DNA of 64,000 bases from Fallopia convolvulus (GCA_964016875.1 OZ024725.1:49211927-49275926), one strand, 5' to 3'; shown: positions 11,356 through 23,852, numbered from the stretch's first letter. Made by a program: numbers and translations. The notes: generated by a model not told the origin, from the letters alone.

Positions 11356-12690
11356 ACCCTAGCGTCTTTGCCGCACTCGTCGTCTTCATCCTTCGATTCC
11401 GATACGAAATTGCAGTCGGTTACTCGGTTCATTCCGATGACTCAAAAAAATGTAAGGATTTGGAAAGGGAAGCATAGAGGCAATATAGGTGGGGCTGGTG
11501 GCTACCCGATCAGATCACCAATCCAGAAGGGTCATGCAACGACGGATTCATTCGGGGTGGAGCAACAGTCGTGGCTGGTGGCTACTCGATCGGACCGCCA
11601 GTAGGCCGGCGGAGCAACAAATACTGGTGGTGGAGGCGGTGGGATGCTCCAACCCGAATCTGCTGGTGGTGGAGGCAACGGGGTGGCCAGTGGTATGGGC
11701 ACGTCGGTAAATTCGACGCTGAGTGTGAGTCATTTCGGTCCGTCAAAATTGGTACGTATCCTTTACAATCAAATTGGGTTGGTTATGGATTCTTCTTTTG
11801 TCTATGTTTGAGCGTCTTACTGATCGAAATTAGTACTTAATTTCTAGACATTGTTGATGTCTCCATTGGTGTAATAGTAGTACAACTTTTTTCCTTTTAA
11901 TTTATGAAGTCTCCCTCCCTCATATACTGAACTAATAGGAATAATGAATGATAAAAACAGGATAAATTGAATGTGACATATATTATTGTTTTCTGATTTC
12001 CTTTCTAAAAAATTAATAAAAGTGGATCTAAAAAAATTAATAAAAGTGATGTTTGTTTTTCTAAATGTAATCCATCAGATGAGTTTTTATAGCGGAATCA
12101 TCGAGTGCGGGAGCATCCAGGAGCCATACATGCCGGAGCGTCTCCTTCGTCAGTTCGGCTTCGAGCAAGACATTCCGCCCCTCCCATCACATCTACTACT
12201 TTTCATCGAGGGAAGACCTCTTCGACCTATGAGCTTATTTTTATACCTGAGTTCCGTCGTTGGGATCAGAGACAAGACCATCTCATCAACCTCGAGGGTC
12301 GCATCCAAGAAGTTGATGGGTGGGAGGTTTTAGACACGTACCTCGATTGGTTCTTCCCGCGTAGTCATCCTACCTTGGATCCGAGATCGGGGGTTGCGGA
12401 GACGCCCGTCGCCCGAGATGTTTTAGCCATTGAGGTGCATAGGGTAAGTCTACTTAAATTTTATTTTATTTTATTTTATTTTATTTTCATGATTTAACTT
12501 AGAGTTTTAACTATCTTAATTATTGCAGTGTAACCGAGTGACTGCTGGTCAGATGCGTGCGTGGCTCCGGACGTCCGTGATAGGAGAGGACATTCGCTAG
12601 ACTGTCCAGGGATGGATTGATGTGTTGAATGGAGTCGCCCCGGTCATTGTGCCTCCTTTGCCTCGTGCATCCCAGACTCAGACCGAGTGA
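11356..12690 (+). pseudogene. Plant mobile domain (MAIN-like) gene remnant in MULE-1
   Basis: A plus-strand gene starts just inside the left TIR. A Gly-rich leading part lies at about 11590-11740. After an acceptor at 12078 an exon (12079-12443) reads PYMPERLLRQFGFEQDIPP and, after a frameshift near 12200, FIPEFRRWDQRQDHLINLEG and YLDWFFPRSHPTLDP. A donor GTAAGT at 12444 and an acceptor at 12538 join a last exon (12539-12690, stop tga) with one in-frame stop. These motifs match the C-terminal half of plant-mobile-domain proteins (MAIN/MAIL relatives), a family found both as host genes and in transposons. The N-terminal half of the domain is not visible. It converges with the transposase, the position mudrB has in MuDR. 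Confidence 0.6.
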
Positions 12691-13090
12691 GCCGAGGGTA
12701 GTGGGATTTACAACCAGACGAGTCTTAGAACAAATATTGATATTTTGGATGATTTGGATTGTTGTGCTTTTGGTTTGGTATTTTGGATGATTTTGGCTCA
12801 TTTGAATTATTGTTGCGCTTTTGGTTTTGTTGATCCGAAAAATTTGACAAAAATTGAAGTTTGGGCTTGCGTTGATTTTGAAGAAAGAAAAAAATCAATT
12901 AAAGGAAAAATGCAAAATCAATTAAATGCAAGTTTGGGTTTACGTTTACTTTTGGTAACTTCCCCCGTGTGCACATTAATTTGTTGTTTTCAAAATTTAA
13001 AAGAAAAATGAAAAGAAAAAAAAGAGGTGAGGTGAATGTATGTAGTAGGGATTGGAAGTTTCATTAATTTGTGGTCTTTCTCAAAATCTA
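12691..13090. other. MULE-1 interior between the convergent genes, non-coding
   Basis: This is T/G-rich sequence after the plant-mobile-domain stop codon. A short imperfect repeat (ttttggatgatttgg then gcttttggtttg) occurs near 12740-12830. I see no domain or RNA gene. The copia element interrupts it at 13096. Confidence 0.5.
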
Positions 13091-13095
13091 GCACA

Positions 13096-13348
13096 TGTTG
13101 TGGAATTTGTGAGAGAACTTATAAACTCAGATCTGATTTTACTTGATTGAATTACATTGATTTGTACATACTATTTATAGGCTAAAAGTTGGCTTGATCT
13201 TGCCGTATGCAACTAAAGAAAATAGAAGGTCGTAAGGGTCATCATCGTCGTATGGCTATCAAGTCGTATGGGCCAAAATCTAACAAGTACAAAACAAGTA
13301 TAATACAAATGGATGGATAATTCACTCTTAATTAATTATCTCTTAACA
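13096..13348 (-). repeat. Copia 3' LTR (253 bp)
   Basis: This is the downstream LTR relative to the minus-strand reading direction. On the minus strand a purine tract (ttcaagaggag) lies immediately before it at 13349-13360, as expected for the polypurine tract. Confidence 0.9.
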
Positions 13349-13470
13349 CTCCTCTTGAATATCCATCTCTTCATTTTGGGGTTATGTATATGTTGTCTCG
13401 TTAAAAACCTGGCTAGGAAAAACCCAGTGGGATAAAAACCATAGCACATGGAAAAAGAGTATAGCTTGTC

Positions 13471-15653
13471 TTATACGCTTTCATAGTATTGCCTCATTAA
13501 AAACCTTGTCAGGTAAAACCCAGTGGGAAAAAACCTGAACGAAGGGAAAAAGAGTGCAATGCATATAATTCTCCCCCTGAAATCAGCGTACTTCTCGAAA
13601 TCTGCGCATTCGATCTTGTATACAAGTTCTTCAAACTTCATGGGTTGTAAGGATTTTGTGAACAAATCTGCAACATTTTCACTTGATCGGATTTGCTGGA
13701 TTTCGATCTTGCCTTCTTTCTCTAGATCATGAGTTGAGAACAATTTTGGTGAAATGTGCTTCGTCCGGTCTCCTTTGATGTAGCCGCCTTTGACTTGTGT
13801 AACACATGCAGAATTGTCTTCATATATCATGGTTGGATTTCCTACAATTGATCTTATTTTGCATTCTTTTTGTATATATCCAATCATTGACCTTAACCAA
13901 ACACATTCTCTTCCTGCTTCATAAAGAGCAATTAATTCTGCATGGTTTGATGATGTAGCAGTAAGCGTTTGCTTTGTAGACTTCCATGAGATCGTTGTAT
14001 CTCCATACGTGAGTACATAACCATTTTGAGATTTTGCTTTGTGCGGATCTGATAGATATCTTGCATCTGCATATCCAACAAGAGTAGCATTTGCATTTCT
14101 ATGATAATATAAACCAAGGTCAAGAGTACCTCGTAGGTATCGAAACACATGTTTAATTCCGTTCCAATGCCGTCTTGTTGGTAATGAGTTGTATCTTGAT
14201 AACAAGCTTACGGCAAAAGCAATATCTGGTCTTGTATTGTTTGCGAGATACATTAATGCACCAATTGCGCTTAGGTAGGGGACTTTAGGACCAAGAATCT
14301 CTTCATCATCTTCTTGAGGTCTGAATTGATCATCCTGTATAATAAGAGAACGAACTATCATGGGTGAACTCAGTGGATGTGCTTTGTCCATGTAGAACCT
14401 TTTCAAAATTTTCTCGGTGTAATTTGTTTGATGAATGAAAATTCCATCCTTCAAATGTTCAATTTGTAAATCGAGATAAAATTTGTTTCTTCCAAGATCT
14501 TTCATTTCAAATTCTTTCATCAAGTATTTTGCAGCATTTTCAAGTTCATCGGATGTACCGATAATATTTAAATCATCAACATATACTACAATAATAGTGA
14601 ATCCTTTTTGGATTGTTTGATGAAAACACATGGACAAACGGTATCATTTTGATATCCTTCTTTAAGAAGATATTCACTAAGCCTATTATACCACATCCTT
14701 CCAAATTGTTTTAGACCATATAATGATCTTTGCAATTTTATAGAAAAGATTTCCCGAGATTTTGCTTTATATAGCTCGGGTAGTTTTAATCCTTCAGGAA
14801 CTTTCATGTAAATATCACTATCAAGTGATCCATATAAATATGCAGTTACAACATCCATAAGTCGCATTTGTAGTTCCTCTGAAACAGTTAGGCTTATTAA
14901 AAATCTTAATGTAGTTGCATCAACTACAGGGGAATATGTTTGCTCATAATCTATCCCGGGTATCTGAGAAAAACCTTGAGCTACAAGCCTTGTCTTATAT
15001 CTCACAATTTCATTTTTCTCATTACGCTTTCGTACAAATACTCATTTATAGCCTACTGGTTTCAAGCCCATTGGTGTGGGCTTTATTGGGCAAAAAACAT
15101 TACGCTTTTCAAGTGATTTTAATTCAGTTTGCATAGCCTCTTTCCATTTTGGACAATCGTGTCTAGTACGACACTCATCAATAGTTTGTGGTTCAATGAC
15201 ATCGTCATCAACCACTATTTTGGCGGCAACAGAGTATGCGAACACCTCATCAAGGATAATGTCTTTCCTGTTCCACTGTATTCCAGAATAGACATAATTT
15301 ACTGAAATTTCGTAATTATCAATGTTTTTTTCATTATTCGGAGCAGGTTCCATTTTGTTTTTGTCCGGAACATTCTCTGTTTTGTTCTTATCTGAAACAG
15401 TTTTCATTTCTGACACATTTCCTAGATTTTCGGAGGTATTTTTGTCATGTTCTCCCCCTGAATAGGAAATTGGTGCGGCTTCATTTGGATTATCCAGCCG
15501 CCTATTCTTTCTTGGTTTTAGATCTTTTGATCTAGGCGGGCGGCCGCGTTTTCGGCGCACTATACATTCCTTTTCATTAATCTTATCTAGTTGTCCAAAA
15601 GGAATTTCAATCCTTTCAGGGGCATTTACAGTTGGCACATGTGACTTCGTCAC
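13471..15653 (-). pseudogene. Copia reverse transcriptase and RNase H, broken
   Basis: Reading on the minus strand from 15653, a linker with MTKSHVPTVNAPERIEIP precedes the RT. Motifs are RYKTRLVAQGFSQIPGIDY and YSPVVDATTLRFLISL (about 14900-15000), KLQRSLYGLKQ, and the catalytic VVYVDDLNIIG (about 14580). The RNase H part ends with DNSACV, KGDRTKHISPKLF and IRSSENVADLFTKSL. A stop lies near 15042 and a frameshift near 14620, where the two frames overlap. The domains are complete in content but not in frame. Confidence 0.88.
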
Positions 15654-15776
15654 TTTCTTTGTGTCTGTAAATGAGTCAGGTAATTAATTTGCTATACTTT
15701 GCAAATGTATAATCTTTTGTACTTCTTGTTCACACATTTTTGTACGTGAATCAAGATAAGATAACGATGAAGCATT

Positions 15777-16790
15777 TCAAGTAATTTCTTTATTCACTTT
15801 TCTACCAAGATTTGGAAATTCATTTTCATTAAAATGGCAATCATCAAATCTTGTCGTAAATAGGTCATCGGTGGTTGGTTCAAGATATTTAATAATCGAT
15901 CGGGATTCAAAACCAACATATATTCCCAATCTTCTTTGGGGACCCATTTTTGTGCGTTGCGGTGGAGCAATAGGAACATAAACTGCGCAACCAAATATCT
16001 TTAAAGGTGATATATCTGGTTCTTTACCAGTCACTAATTGTAATGGGGAATACTTATGATATGCAGTAGGTCTTAATCGGACCAGAGCTGCGGCATGTAA
16101 TATAGCATGTCCCCAAACTGACGTTGGCAGTTTAGACTTCAATAGTAATGGTTTGGCTATTAATTGTAATCGTTTAATCAGTTATTCAACAAGACCATTT
16201 TGTGTGTGAACATGAGCCACCGGATGCTCAATTGTAATCCCAATTGACATACAATAGTCATTGAATGTTTGGGAAGTAAATTCTCCTGCATTATCAAGTC
16301 GGATTCTTTTGATTGTATAATCTGGAAATTGAGCTCTTAAGCGAATGATTTGTGCTAGGAGTTTAGCAAAAACTGTATTTCTTGTTGATAAGAGGCTAAC
16401 ATGTGACCATCTTGTCGATGCATCAATTAATACCATAAAGTATCGAAATGGTCCACATGGTGGGACTATTGGTCCACAAATATCACCTTGTATTCGTTCT
16501 AAAAACGTTGGATTTTCAATCCCAACTTTATTCTTGGAAGGTCTGATGATTAGTTTACCAAGTGAACATCCACTACAGTTAAAATCACTTGATTTAAGGG
16601 CTCTTTCTTTCTTTATTGAATGCCCAGTTGAACTTTCAACGATTCTATGCATCATTCCATTACTAGGATGACCCAAACGGTCATGCCATAATGTAAACAT
16701 CCTTTTATCATTTAATTTCTCATAAGATGTTACATTTGTCTCTATTGGACTTATATATGTGTGATAAAGTCCACTAGAATGGGTTGACAA
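15777..16790 (-). pseudogene. Copia integrase, broken
   Basis: The minus strand reads the copia integrase zinc-binding region (WHDRLGHPSNGMMHRIV, then CSGCSLGK) and a catalytic core (GDICGPIVPPCGPFRYFMV, IRLDNAGEFTSQTF). A stop near 16182 separates it from the C-terminal part (TSVWGHAILHAAALVRLRP, LKIFGCAVYVP, RLGIYVGFESRSIIKYLEP). The arrangement before RT confirms copia. Confidence 0.85.
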
Positions 16791-16802
16791 TTTTTCTAAA
16801 AT

Positions 16803-18348
16803 CTACTTTTTGTCACATAATTGTTTTGTGATGCACAAATATTCTTTATTGTTTTCATTTATGGTTTCTACATGAAAACCATTTCGACGCACATCTTTAA
16901 AGATTAGTAAGTTTCTTTGAGACTTACTTGAATATAGTGTGTCATTTATTATCAGTTTTGTTCCTTTAGGGAGCAAAACACAAGCTCTACCAGAGCCTTC
17001 GATTAATTTTGTCACACCAGAGATTGTTTTAACATTTGCTTCAAGCAAAGTTAATTGAGTAAAGTATTCTTTATTTCTCAAGATGGTGTGTGTAGTAGCG
17101 CTATCCACTAGACATTGATGCTTGCTACTTGATGTATATTTACTCATTTCCATATCTTCAAGATAAAGAAAAAACAGAATTAAAAACATAAATAACAGAT
17201 TTATTTATGATACACACTATTTTACAAGGATGCTGATAAAGAAAAACACACTGTAGTATTTTACATAATATTACACGGATCAAGATTCTAGTTCTCAGTA
17301 GTTGACATTTTCATTGATCCTAAATTTATCATCTATGATGAAATCAAAGGTGTCCAGAATTGGAGTAGGTTCAGTGTCGTCAGCAAAATGAGTCTCAACG
17401 TTCTTCCCCTTATCTTTTTGAGAAGCTTGGTACAACTCAACCAAGTGTTTGACTGTGAGACACACCTTTGCCTAGTGACCTAACATACCACATCAATAGC
17501 ATATAGATTTGGGCTTTTGGGAGGGTCCTATAGGATTTTTCTTGACCATTTGCTTATCATTCCCCTTGGACATGGATGCATCAGAAAAGTTACACTTTTG
17601 ATAATCAACAAAACTTCTACCACGACCACGTCCCCGACCATGACTTCAACCACGGCCTCGACCACGACCTCGACCATGGCCACGATTGCCATCGTGTCCT
17701 CGATTATCTTGATAAATACTATCATTTCTTTGAGAGGCATATGTGGCATTTGTTTCTCGGTACAGTGCAATACCAGTTGGCCTTAGGTTGTGGTTTTTCA
17801 TGAGCAACTCATTATTCTGCTCAGCTACAAGTAGTACTTGTATCAAACCTGAATATTTCTTAAAATTCCTCTCTCTGTAATTGTTGTTGTAACAACACAT
17901 TAGTAGCATGCATGGTTGAAAAAGTTTTATTCAGCATGTTCTCTTCAGAGATTTTCTGCCCGCATAAACGTAATTGAGAGGTTATACGGAACAAGGCAGA
18001 ATTATAATCGCTGACTGATTTAAAGTCTTGAAACCTTAAAGTAGCATATTCATAACTTTCTTTAGGTAGCAAAACTTGTTGTTGATTCTCATATCATTGC
18101 TCTAGGTTTTCCCATAATTCTTTGGGATCTTCAACCAATAAATATTCAGATTTTAGGCTTTCATGTATATGATGGCAAAGAAAGATAATCGCCTTAGTCT
18201 TTTCCTGTGGGGAGGTATTTTCATTATCTTTTATGGTCTCTTGTAGACCATTTGCTTGGAGGTGAGACAGTGCATCAACCCTCCATTCCAAATATCTCTG
18301 ACCCGATAAGTCGAGAATATCAAATCCCCGCTTTGTAATATTTACCAT
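16803..18348 (-). pseudogene. Copia gag, RG-rich region, zinc knuckle and protease
   Basis: Gag opens at 18348 (MVNITKRGFDILDLSGQRY) with a copia gag core continuing to about 17860. An Arg-Gly-rich stretch (GRGRGRGRG, about 17630-17690) precedes a CCHC knuckle at about 17480-17510 whose second and ninth codons are stops. The protease lies at 16803-17189 with CLVDSATTHTI in place of the usual DSG-type active site. Gag and protease would form and mature the particle. Several stops and frameshifts prevent this. Confidence 0.8.
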
Positions 18349-19781
18349 TTGATCAACTACATATTTAAATCAAATATTAATTAGTAATATATATTTTCAT
18401 AATATTAATTAATGAGTACTATTAATATTTACATGAATTAAGTATATAACAAATTATACTAAATGACCAATGAACATGAAGAACTAAAAAAACATAACGT
18501 ATTTAAAATAAATATGTACAAAGATGCATCATGCATGTACATAGATATGAGATATGTGTATATATTAGATTATATAACGTATTTGAAATATCTCAGGCTC
18601 ATGCTATATTATACATATATACTTTAAATAGTTACTCCTATAAAATCAAGCAATTGGAAGACAATCAGTATGAAAAGACTTGTCATTTCAATATTATATA
18701 TGTATGTACAAAGATGGAAGTGATGGAAGATTGTTCCTACACGTTAACCAATCAACCATAATAATGAACTATATACAGTAGAGTGCTATTTCACTTTTCA
18801 GAATTTGAATCATGGCTATTCATATGCATGTACACGTATAATTTTTATATGGGATGAATATCAACTCATCTGAGTACAGAACAGTAATAGCAGGAATTAG
18901 AAAGATAGTCTCCTTTGTCTCAATTTTAGCAGGCTTTAGTTCTTATAAGAAAGATAAAAAAAATCAGCTTATAGTATATAGGAAAATAAAGAGTTCAAAC
19001 GTAGGATATTTTCTTACTCAAAACTCTCCTTCTCTTTTCAAAAACACACCTTTATAATTTCTCCATTAGAAAGTTTACATGAAGAAGAAGAAGGAGGCTT
19101 TATTTTAAAGAAACATGAAGAAGAAGAAGAAAGTCATGTTTATATGCAATCAAAGGAAAAAGTTCTTAATAAACATACCCTACAAATTATTATAGGTATT
19201 TTTACGTTTCATCTATTTCACCCATTTCTTAATCTCTAACCCATTATCATTCTTTTTCTCCTTTATATTTCCTCCACATATTTTTCTACTCCCTTGTTAT
19301 CCTCTCTCGACTTCTCCTATTCATCTTCTTCCTCCTCATCGTTTTTTTCGATCGACATGTCTCACTCCGACCAATTTTTCATTGAAGCTCTCATATGTCT
19401 TACACTTATCTATATAATCATCTAGATTATGCTCTAGATCTACATGTCTCGGATTTAATAGGTATGTAAAATCCTTTTTTTTCAAGTTTAGTTTAGATCT
19501 GATGTAAACTAAGGGTTTTATTTCGATCTTGAATGTAAAATTCGATCTTGTTGTAAAAGCCTTTCAAATCTAATAAAATACCGAGGTTTATGCTCAAAAA
19601 TCCTTCGTTTCGTACGAGAAAATAGTTTTTGATGCAAGCTCTCATATCATTGAACTATTAAAACGGGTGATCTATAAAATTGATTTGAAATATTGAAAGC
19701 AGTATGAAATATATACTACCTTCAAGAGATCTAGCCACTCAGTTGGTATTTTTGTTTGAGAAATCTCTCGTGCTGATAACG
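18349..19781 (-). other. Copia leader and primer-binding region, non-coding
   Basis: This AT-rich 1.4-kb leader lies between the 5' LTR and gag on the minus strand. A gaa microsatellite occurs at 19081-19135. On the minus strand the bases next to the LTR read cgttatcagcacgagaga (19764-19781), the expected place of the primer-binding site; I do not assign the tRNA. Confidence 0.55.
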
Positions 19782-20034
19782 TGTTGTGGAATTTGGGAGA
19801 GAACTTATGAACTCAGATCTGATTTTGCTTGATTGAATTACATTGATTTGTACATGCTATTTATAGGCTAAAAGTTGGCTTGATCTTGTCGTATGCAACT
19901 AAAGAAAATAGAAGGTTGTAAGGGCCGTCATTGCCGTATGGCTATCAAGCCGTATGGGCCAAAATCTAACAAGTACAAAACAAGTATAATACAAATGGAT
20001 AGATAATTCACTCTTAATTAATTATCTCTTAACA
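19782..20034 (-). repeat. Copia 5' LTR (253 bp)
   Basis: This is the upstream LTR relative to the minus-strand reading direction and has the same length as its partner. It differs at about 12 positions. On the right it abuts the target duplication gcaca and then the 3' flank of the MULE-1 transposase gene. Confidence 0.9.
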
Positions 20035-20161
20035 GCACATTAATTTTGCATTTTTTCTTCTTCTTCACAAATAAAAAGTGTATAAAATACCAAGCTAAAT
20101 GTCATAAAAATTACATAAAAAGTGTAGAGGACAACTACAAAACAACCACTCTATTTTATGA

Positions 20162-21305
20162 TTACAGGTTCGGATTACGCCCGTGTTCAACACGATATGT
20201 GCTAAATGCCTTCATCCTATCTCTAAATGGCAAGTCCCATCCGTTCACACTTGGATCGTGTGCGTGACTCCAAGTCAAAGCTGGGGGGGAAGGGGGCTTT
20301 CTCGTTCAACCAGATCTGCATCACAAAACAAATTATACATTAGTTATGAATCACTTAATGCTCGAGTAATGTAAGGTTTTAATACAATAATATTACTTCA
20401 TGGAGGTTTAGAATTACTGGAATATAGTGAGTTTTGCTTCACATGTGCAATCCCAAGAACGCGTGTAGGGGGGGTATGATTTCCACCAATACTTACCACC
20501 GGTAGGCATGTGTGGGACGAGGACCATGACAAACATACGAGCGCCACATGGAAATAGGTTGCGAACGCCAAACCGATGATGGGAATCTCCATCCAGTGTT
20601 CGTACGACACGGGCTTCCAATGTATCTCAAGCTTGGTATCAACTCGTCTAGTGGAGTGAACACAGATGCAACCTCGTATATTCCTCTATTTCTGCCCAAC
20701 TCGTTCACCAACAACTTCCGCACTTCATGGTATTCTTCTTCATCCCAATACAAGACGGAGGCAAGGGCCCGATACCCACTATTCCCATCTGCAAGGACAT
20801 CCCTAACCCCATAAATGAAAGAATACATAAAGACGTCAATGACTCGTACCCCAAACAAACTCCCATATGGGTCACGTCTTCCGTCTCTACGGGAACTCTG
20901 GCACTCCCCTTGGCCATTGATTGCTTCTTCTTGGCATGCGGTTTTCTTGTAGGCACCGTTTCGGTGTTATCCATATCCTTGTCCTTCCCCTTTCCCTACT
21001 GAGCCATCTTGTGCTCAAGGTATGTTTTATCCCTCACAGAATACTTAGTAGATCCCTTTGGCCTTCCTTTTTCGTTTAGGCTTGACGGGGGGTTAATCTT
21101 TGTTTGGCTCGGATTCTCACTGTCTTCAAAGCAAGAAGTAATTCGAGAAAACTAGTCTTCGCTCATTTCACCCCTTGTTTTTTTCTGACCATTTCACGCC
21201 ATTTGATCTCCTTAATGCATAGGGGGATTGTGGTATCCGGTGGAATGTACGCTTCTGAAATATCATCCCATTTCAATTGCCTCCAAAAATGATGAATCTC
21301 ATGCA
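20162..21305 (-). pseudogene. MULE-1 transposase C-terminal part with OTU-like domain
   Basis: This is the downstream half of the MULE-1 transposase gene, separated from the upstream half by the 3.0-kb LTR element. Reading minus from 21305: IHHFWRQLKWDD, a basic linker with KGRPKGSTKYSVRDK (about 21050), then GVRDVLADGNSGYRALA (about 20800) and VRKLLVNEL. These match the OTU protease-like domain that some MULE transposases carry. The catalytic Cys expected in DGNC is Ser here (codon agt). Downstream are WMEIPIIGLAFA and LPVVSIGGNH. A one-base insertion then breaks the segment that in another frame reads NHYIPVILNLHE, where the catalytic His is expected. The C-terminal PPALTWSHAHDPSVNGWD ends at a stop at 20162-20164. 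Confidence 0.7.
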
Positions 21306-21310
21306 CTCTA

Positions 21311-21811
21311 TGATAACTCCGAAGGATCGTCCTTGCAAGCCTTCCCGAGATCCACACGAATGAGCGCCGAATAATTAGAGAACAAGGTTGTTGTTTGATT
21401 GAATGAAAAGAACGAGAGCAAGAGATGTAGAAGAAAGTAGAGAGCAAGAGAGGAATTACGTAAATTGAGAGAGTAAGGGACTATGGCAAGAGTAATCTCA
21501 ATTGCCAATAATCCAAAACTAATTCATCAAGCAACATAAGGAGCCTTATATAGGCAACTCTTGAAAACTAAACCTGAAGACTAGCATGGGTAAGCATACC
21601 ATCATGCACACGTCTTCTACAATATAAATAAAACATATAATATAATAAAGTCATGCAACATAAATAATAATAATAAAATAGATAGACACCGATGTGGCTC
21701 GGCTAGGCCAAGAGGATCATGCCGTGGCAAAAGCGCGCCAAGGGGGCCGCCATGGCCTAGGGCGCCCCGGAGTCATTGGATCTCGACTTGGGTCAGATCT
21801 GGATTCCATCA
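21311..21811 (-). repeat. 3' LTR of the 3.0-kb element
   Basis: The repeat is 501 bp. A TATA-like gcctatataaggc on the minus strand lies near 21550, and the same sequence lies near 24075 in the partner LTR. It ends at 21811, next to the C-rich purine-tract complement. Confidence 0.88.
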
Positions 21812-21829
21812 TCCCCCCCCCCTAGATTC

Positions 21830-22810
21830 GAAGCGTCCTCGCTTCGAGCATGGGAATGCTAGGGGAAGAGCTCGACAAGGCACAAGAGAAGCGCCCTTAA
21901 GGCGTTCAATAGGTAATGCAACTCTAATCTGTACAAAACTTGGTCGAAAGTCATAATTTACTGTATCCATGGTTTCCACCAAGTTTGGCTCAATTTGCAC
22001 GACAATGGCCTGGAAAGCGTCGGGAGAAGGTGAAGGCGCAAGGGCACACGATGTAGGTTGTGGGCAATTGCTAGGCAAACTTCCTCCAAACTCGGCCAAA
22101 TTTTGCATATGCCCCTCAAAAACAAAATTATGATGCTCCACCAAATTTGGCTCAAAATTGACGACAAAGACCTGGTGGTCGCCTACAAAGAGTAGCAAAG
22201 CAATGTCACCCGACTTAGGCTCTAGGCACTCCTTGGGAAAACGATCTCTAAATGGGGTAAAATTTTGTAGAGACTCCTCCATAACAGTATCATAAGGATC
22301 CTCCAATTTTGATGAGGAATGTCTAACCGTAGCCTTGAGAGTGTTGGTGCCATTGGCCATAGGCGCGTCTCGGGTTGTGCTACTAGCAAGCGTCTCGGAT
22401 AACACGGCTATTTTGGCACGTTCAATGGCCAATTGTTGTTGAAGCTCACGGATCTCCAATTGCTCTGGTGTGAGCGCCAATATGGGTAGAGGTGATGATG
22501 ATTTGGTGACATAGGAGTCACACCGAGAGGAGCCATGGGAGTAGCGCTCTTGGTACCTATTCCGAGGGCGGGTTTGGTACTCGGAATGCTCCCAATCTTG
22601 ACCATAGGAACTATGGTGTGACACATAGGAGTTAGTACTTTGTCTTGGTGGAGACCTTGGAAGATTTGAAGGCGGAATCCAATCCGAGTCGTAGTAGATG
22701 CGATGTCGGGGAGGGACCTTGTGGTGACGTGGTGGTGGAATCCAATCAGGGTCTGCCTCGTTTCGCCTCATACCAAACCATACATCATCGTCCCATACTT
22801 CCTCTGGATA
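21830..22810 (-). CDS. Unrecognised retrotransposon ORF (gag-like position)
   Basis: The minus strand carries an open frame of about 330-360 codons. An acceptor-like ttttcag near 22815 precedes the clear part VYPEEVWDDDVWFGMRRNE. An Arg/Pro/Tyr/Ser-rich region follows (ADPDWIPPPRHHKVPP, RNRYQERYSHGSS), then a short coiled-coil candidate (LTPEQLEIRELQQQLAIERA), then a C-terminal half with a repeated motif of the form EPNLVE (three copies) and a final RGRFESRGG next to the polypurine tract. There is no zinc knuckle, protease or RT. Its position between PBS and PPT makes it the element's only protein candidate, possibly a reduced gag. I do not recognise the family. Confidence 0.45.
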
Positions 22811-22929
22811 AACTGAAAAATGAAGAGAAGACGTGGAGAGTAAACAATACCAAGGTATCCAAAAGCACAAATAAAGCACCCTAAACTCAAGCAAAACCAC
22901 GTAGGATGGGCTTATTTAGGAATGCCGTG

Positions 22930-23836
22930 AGGGCGGCTTAAGCCTAAGTATGAAAGAGTGATGTTATGATTAATATAATGCAAGTCAAGAAGAACTCCAC
23001 ACTTCAAAAATTCAGATTCAAAAAGCCAAGAAAAGAGATGAAATGGAGAGCAAGCGAAAACTAGCCCAATCGACACAAAGAAGTCGGTTTGCCTTATTTT
23101 GGCTATTCCGCTTCTAACTAATAAATTTTTTATTGAATTTTTTTCTTTTTAAATGCAAGAAGTTACCTTATTTTGGCTTTCGACTTGCAATTTTTTTTAA
23201 AGGCTACTAGCTTTATATGTCGAACTAGTGCGATTCGGGTTTGGTTTGGGTTTGTTTGTGGTTCGGTCGGATGGAGTCTTGGTCCAGAAGGTGTGGCCAT
23301 GATTTTAGCAAGGAATATCAGCCATTATAAACATATTTTGATATCAGATTAATTGCTCCAAAGATGGCTAATCAAATCCCTTTAAACAAGGAGCTAAATA
23401 TGGCAAGTATAGCTAAATTTAGTCGATTGATTGAAGGCTGATTTGGCCTTGATTGAGTCCGAAATTTTGGGGATTTATATGACCAAAATGGAGCTTGATA
23501 ATCAGCCAAAAAACATCCCAAAAAATAGCAACAAAGTCAACAAGAAGATCAAGCAATATTGGTCATCGTAATGAAGAGCAAAGGCAAGCAATTCGAATTG
23601 AACAAATGACATATGGAATTTTTAATCAATAAGCATGCATACATCAATCAGATTCACATCACATCTCATCATACTAAGGGTAGGAATAAAAAATTTCAAG
23701 AAAAAACGTCTTCGTAAGACTTGCTTACGACGACAAGGACAAGGATTCAAGGTCGGAATACTCAAACAATGAACATGATGTCGGATTTTTGCATGAAATG
23801 ACGTGAATCTACGAGAGTTTAGAGTGACTTACAAGT
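22930..23836. other. Non-coding leader of the 3.0-kb element
   Basis: This stretch lies between the PBS-type site and the ORF on the minus strand. I see no ORF over 60 codons and no repeat of note. Confidence 0.5.
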
Positions 23837-23852
23837 GTCTCTTGATACCAAT

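Larger units (their letters stand above)
13096..20034 (-). mobile_element. Ty1/copia retrotransposon inserted in MULE-1
   Basis: Identical-length 253-bp LTRs (13096-13348 and 19782-20034) begin tgttgtgg and end tcttaaca. They are flanked by a perfect 5-bp target duplication, gcaca (13091-13095 and 20035-20039). All coding remnants read on the minus strand in the order gag, protease, integrase, RT, RNase H, which defines copia. I count about 12 mismatches between the LTRs, 11 of them transitions, so the insertion is moderately old and the pattern suggests deamination of methylated cytosine. Frameshifts and stops make it non-autonomous. Confidence 0.93.

Noticed and set aside
17528..17803. Plus-strand ORFs with His/Asp- or Thr-rich repeats
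   Set aside because: They are antisense shadows of the copia gag Arg-Gly-rich stretch.
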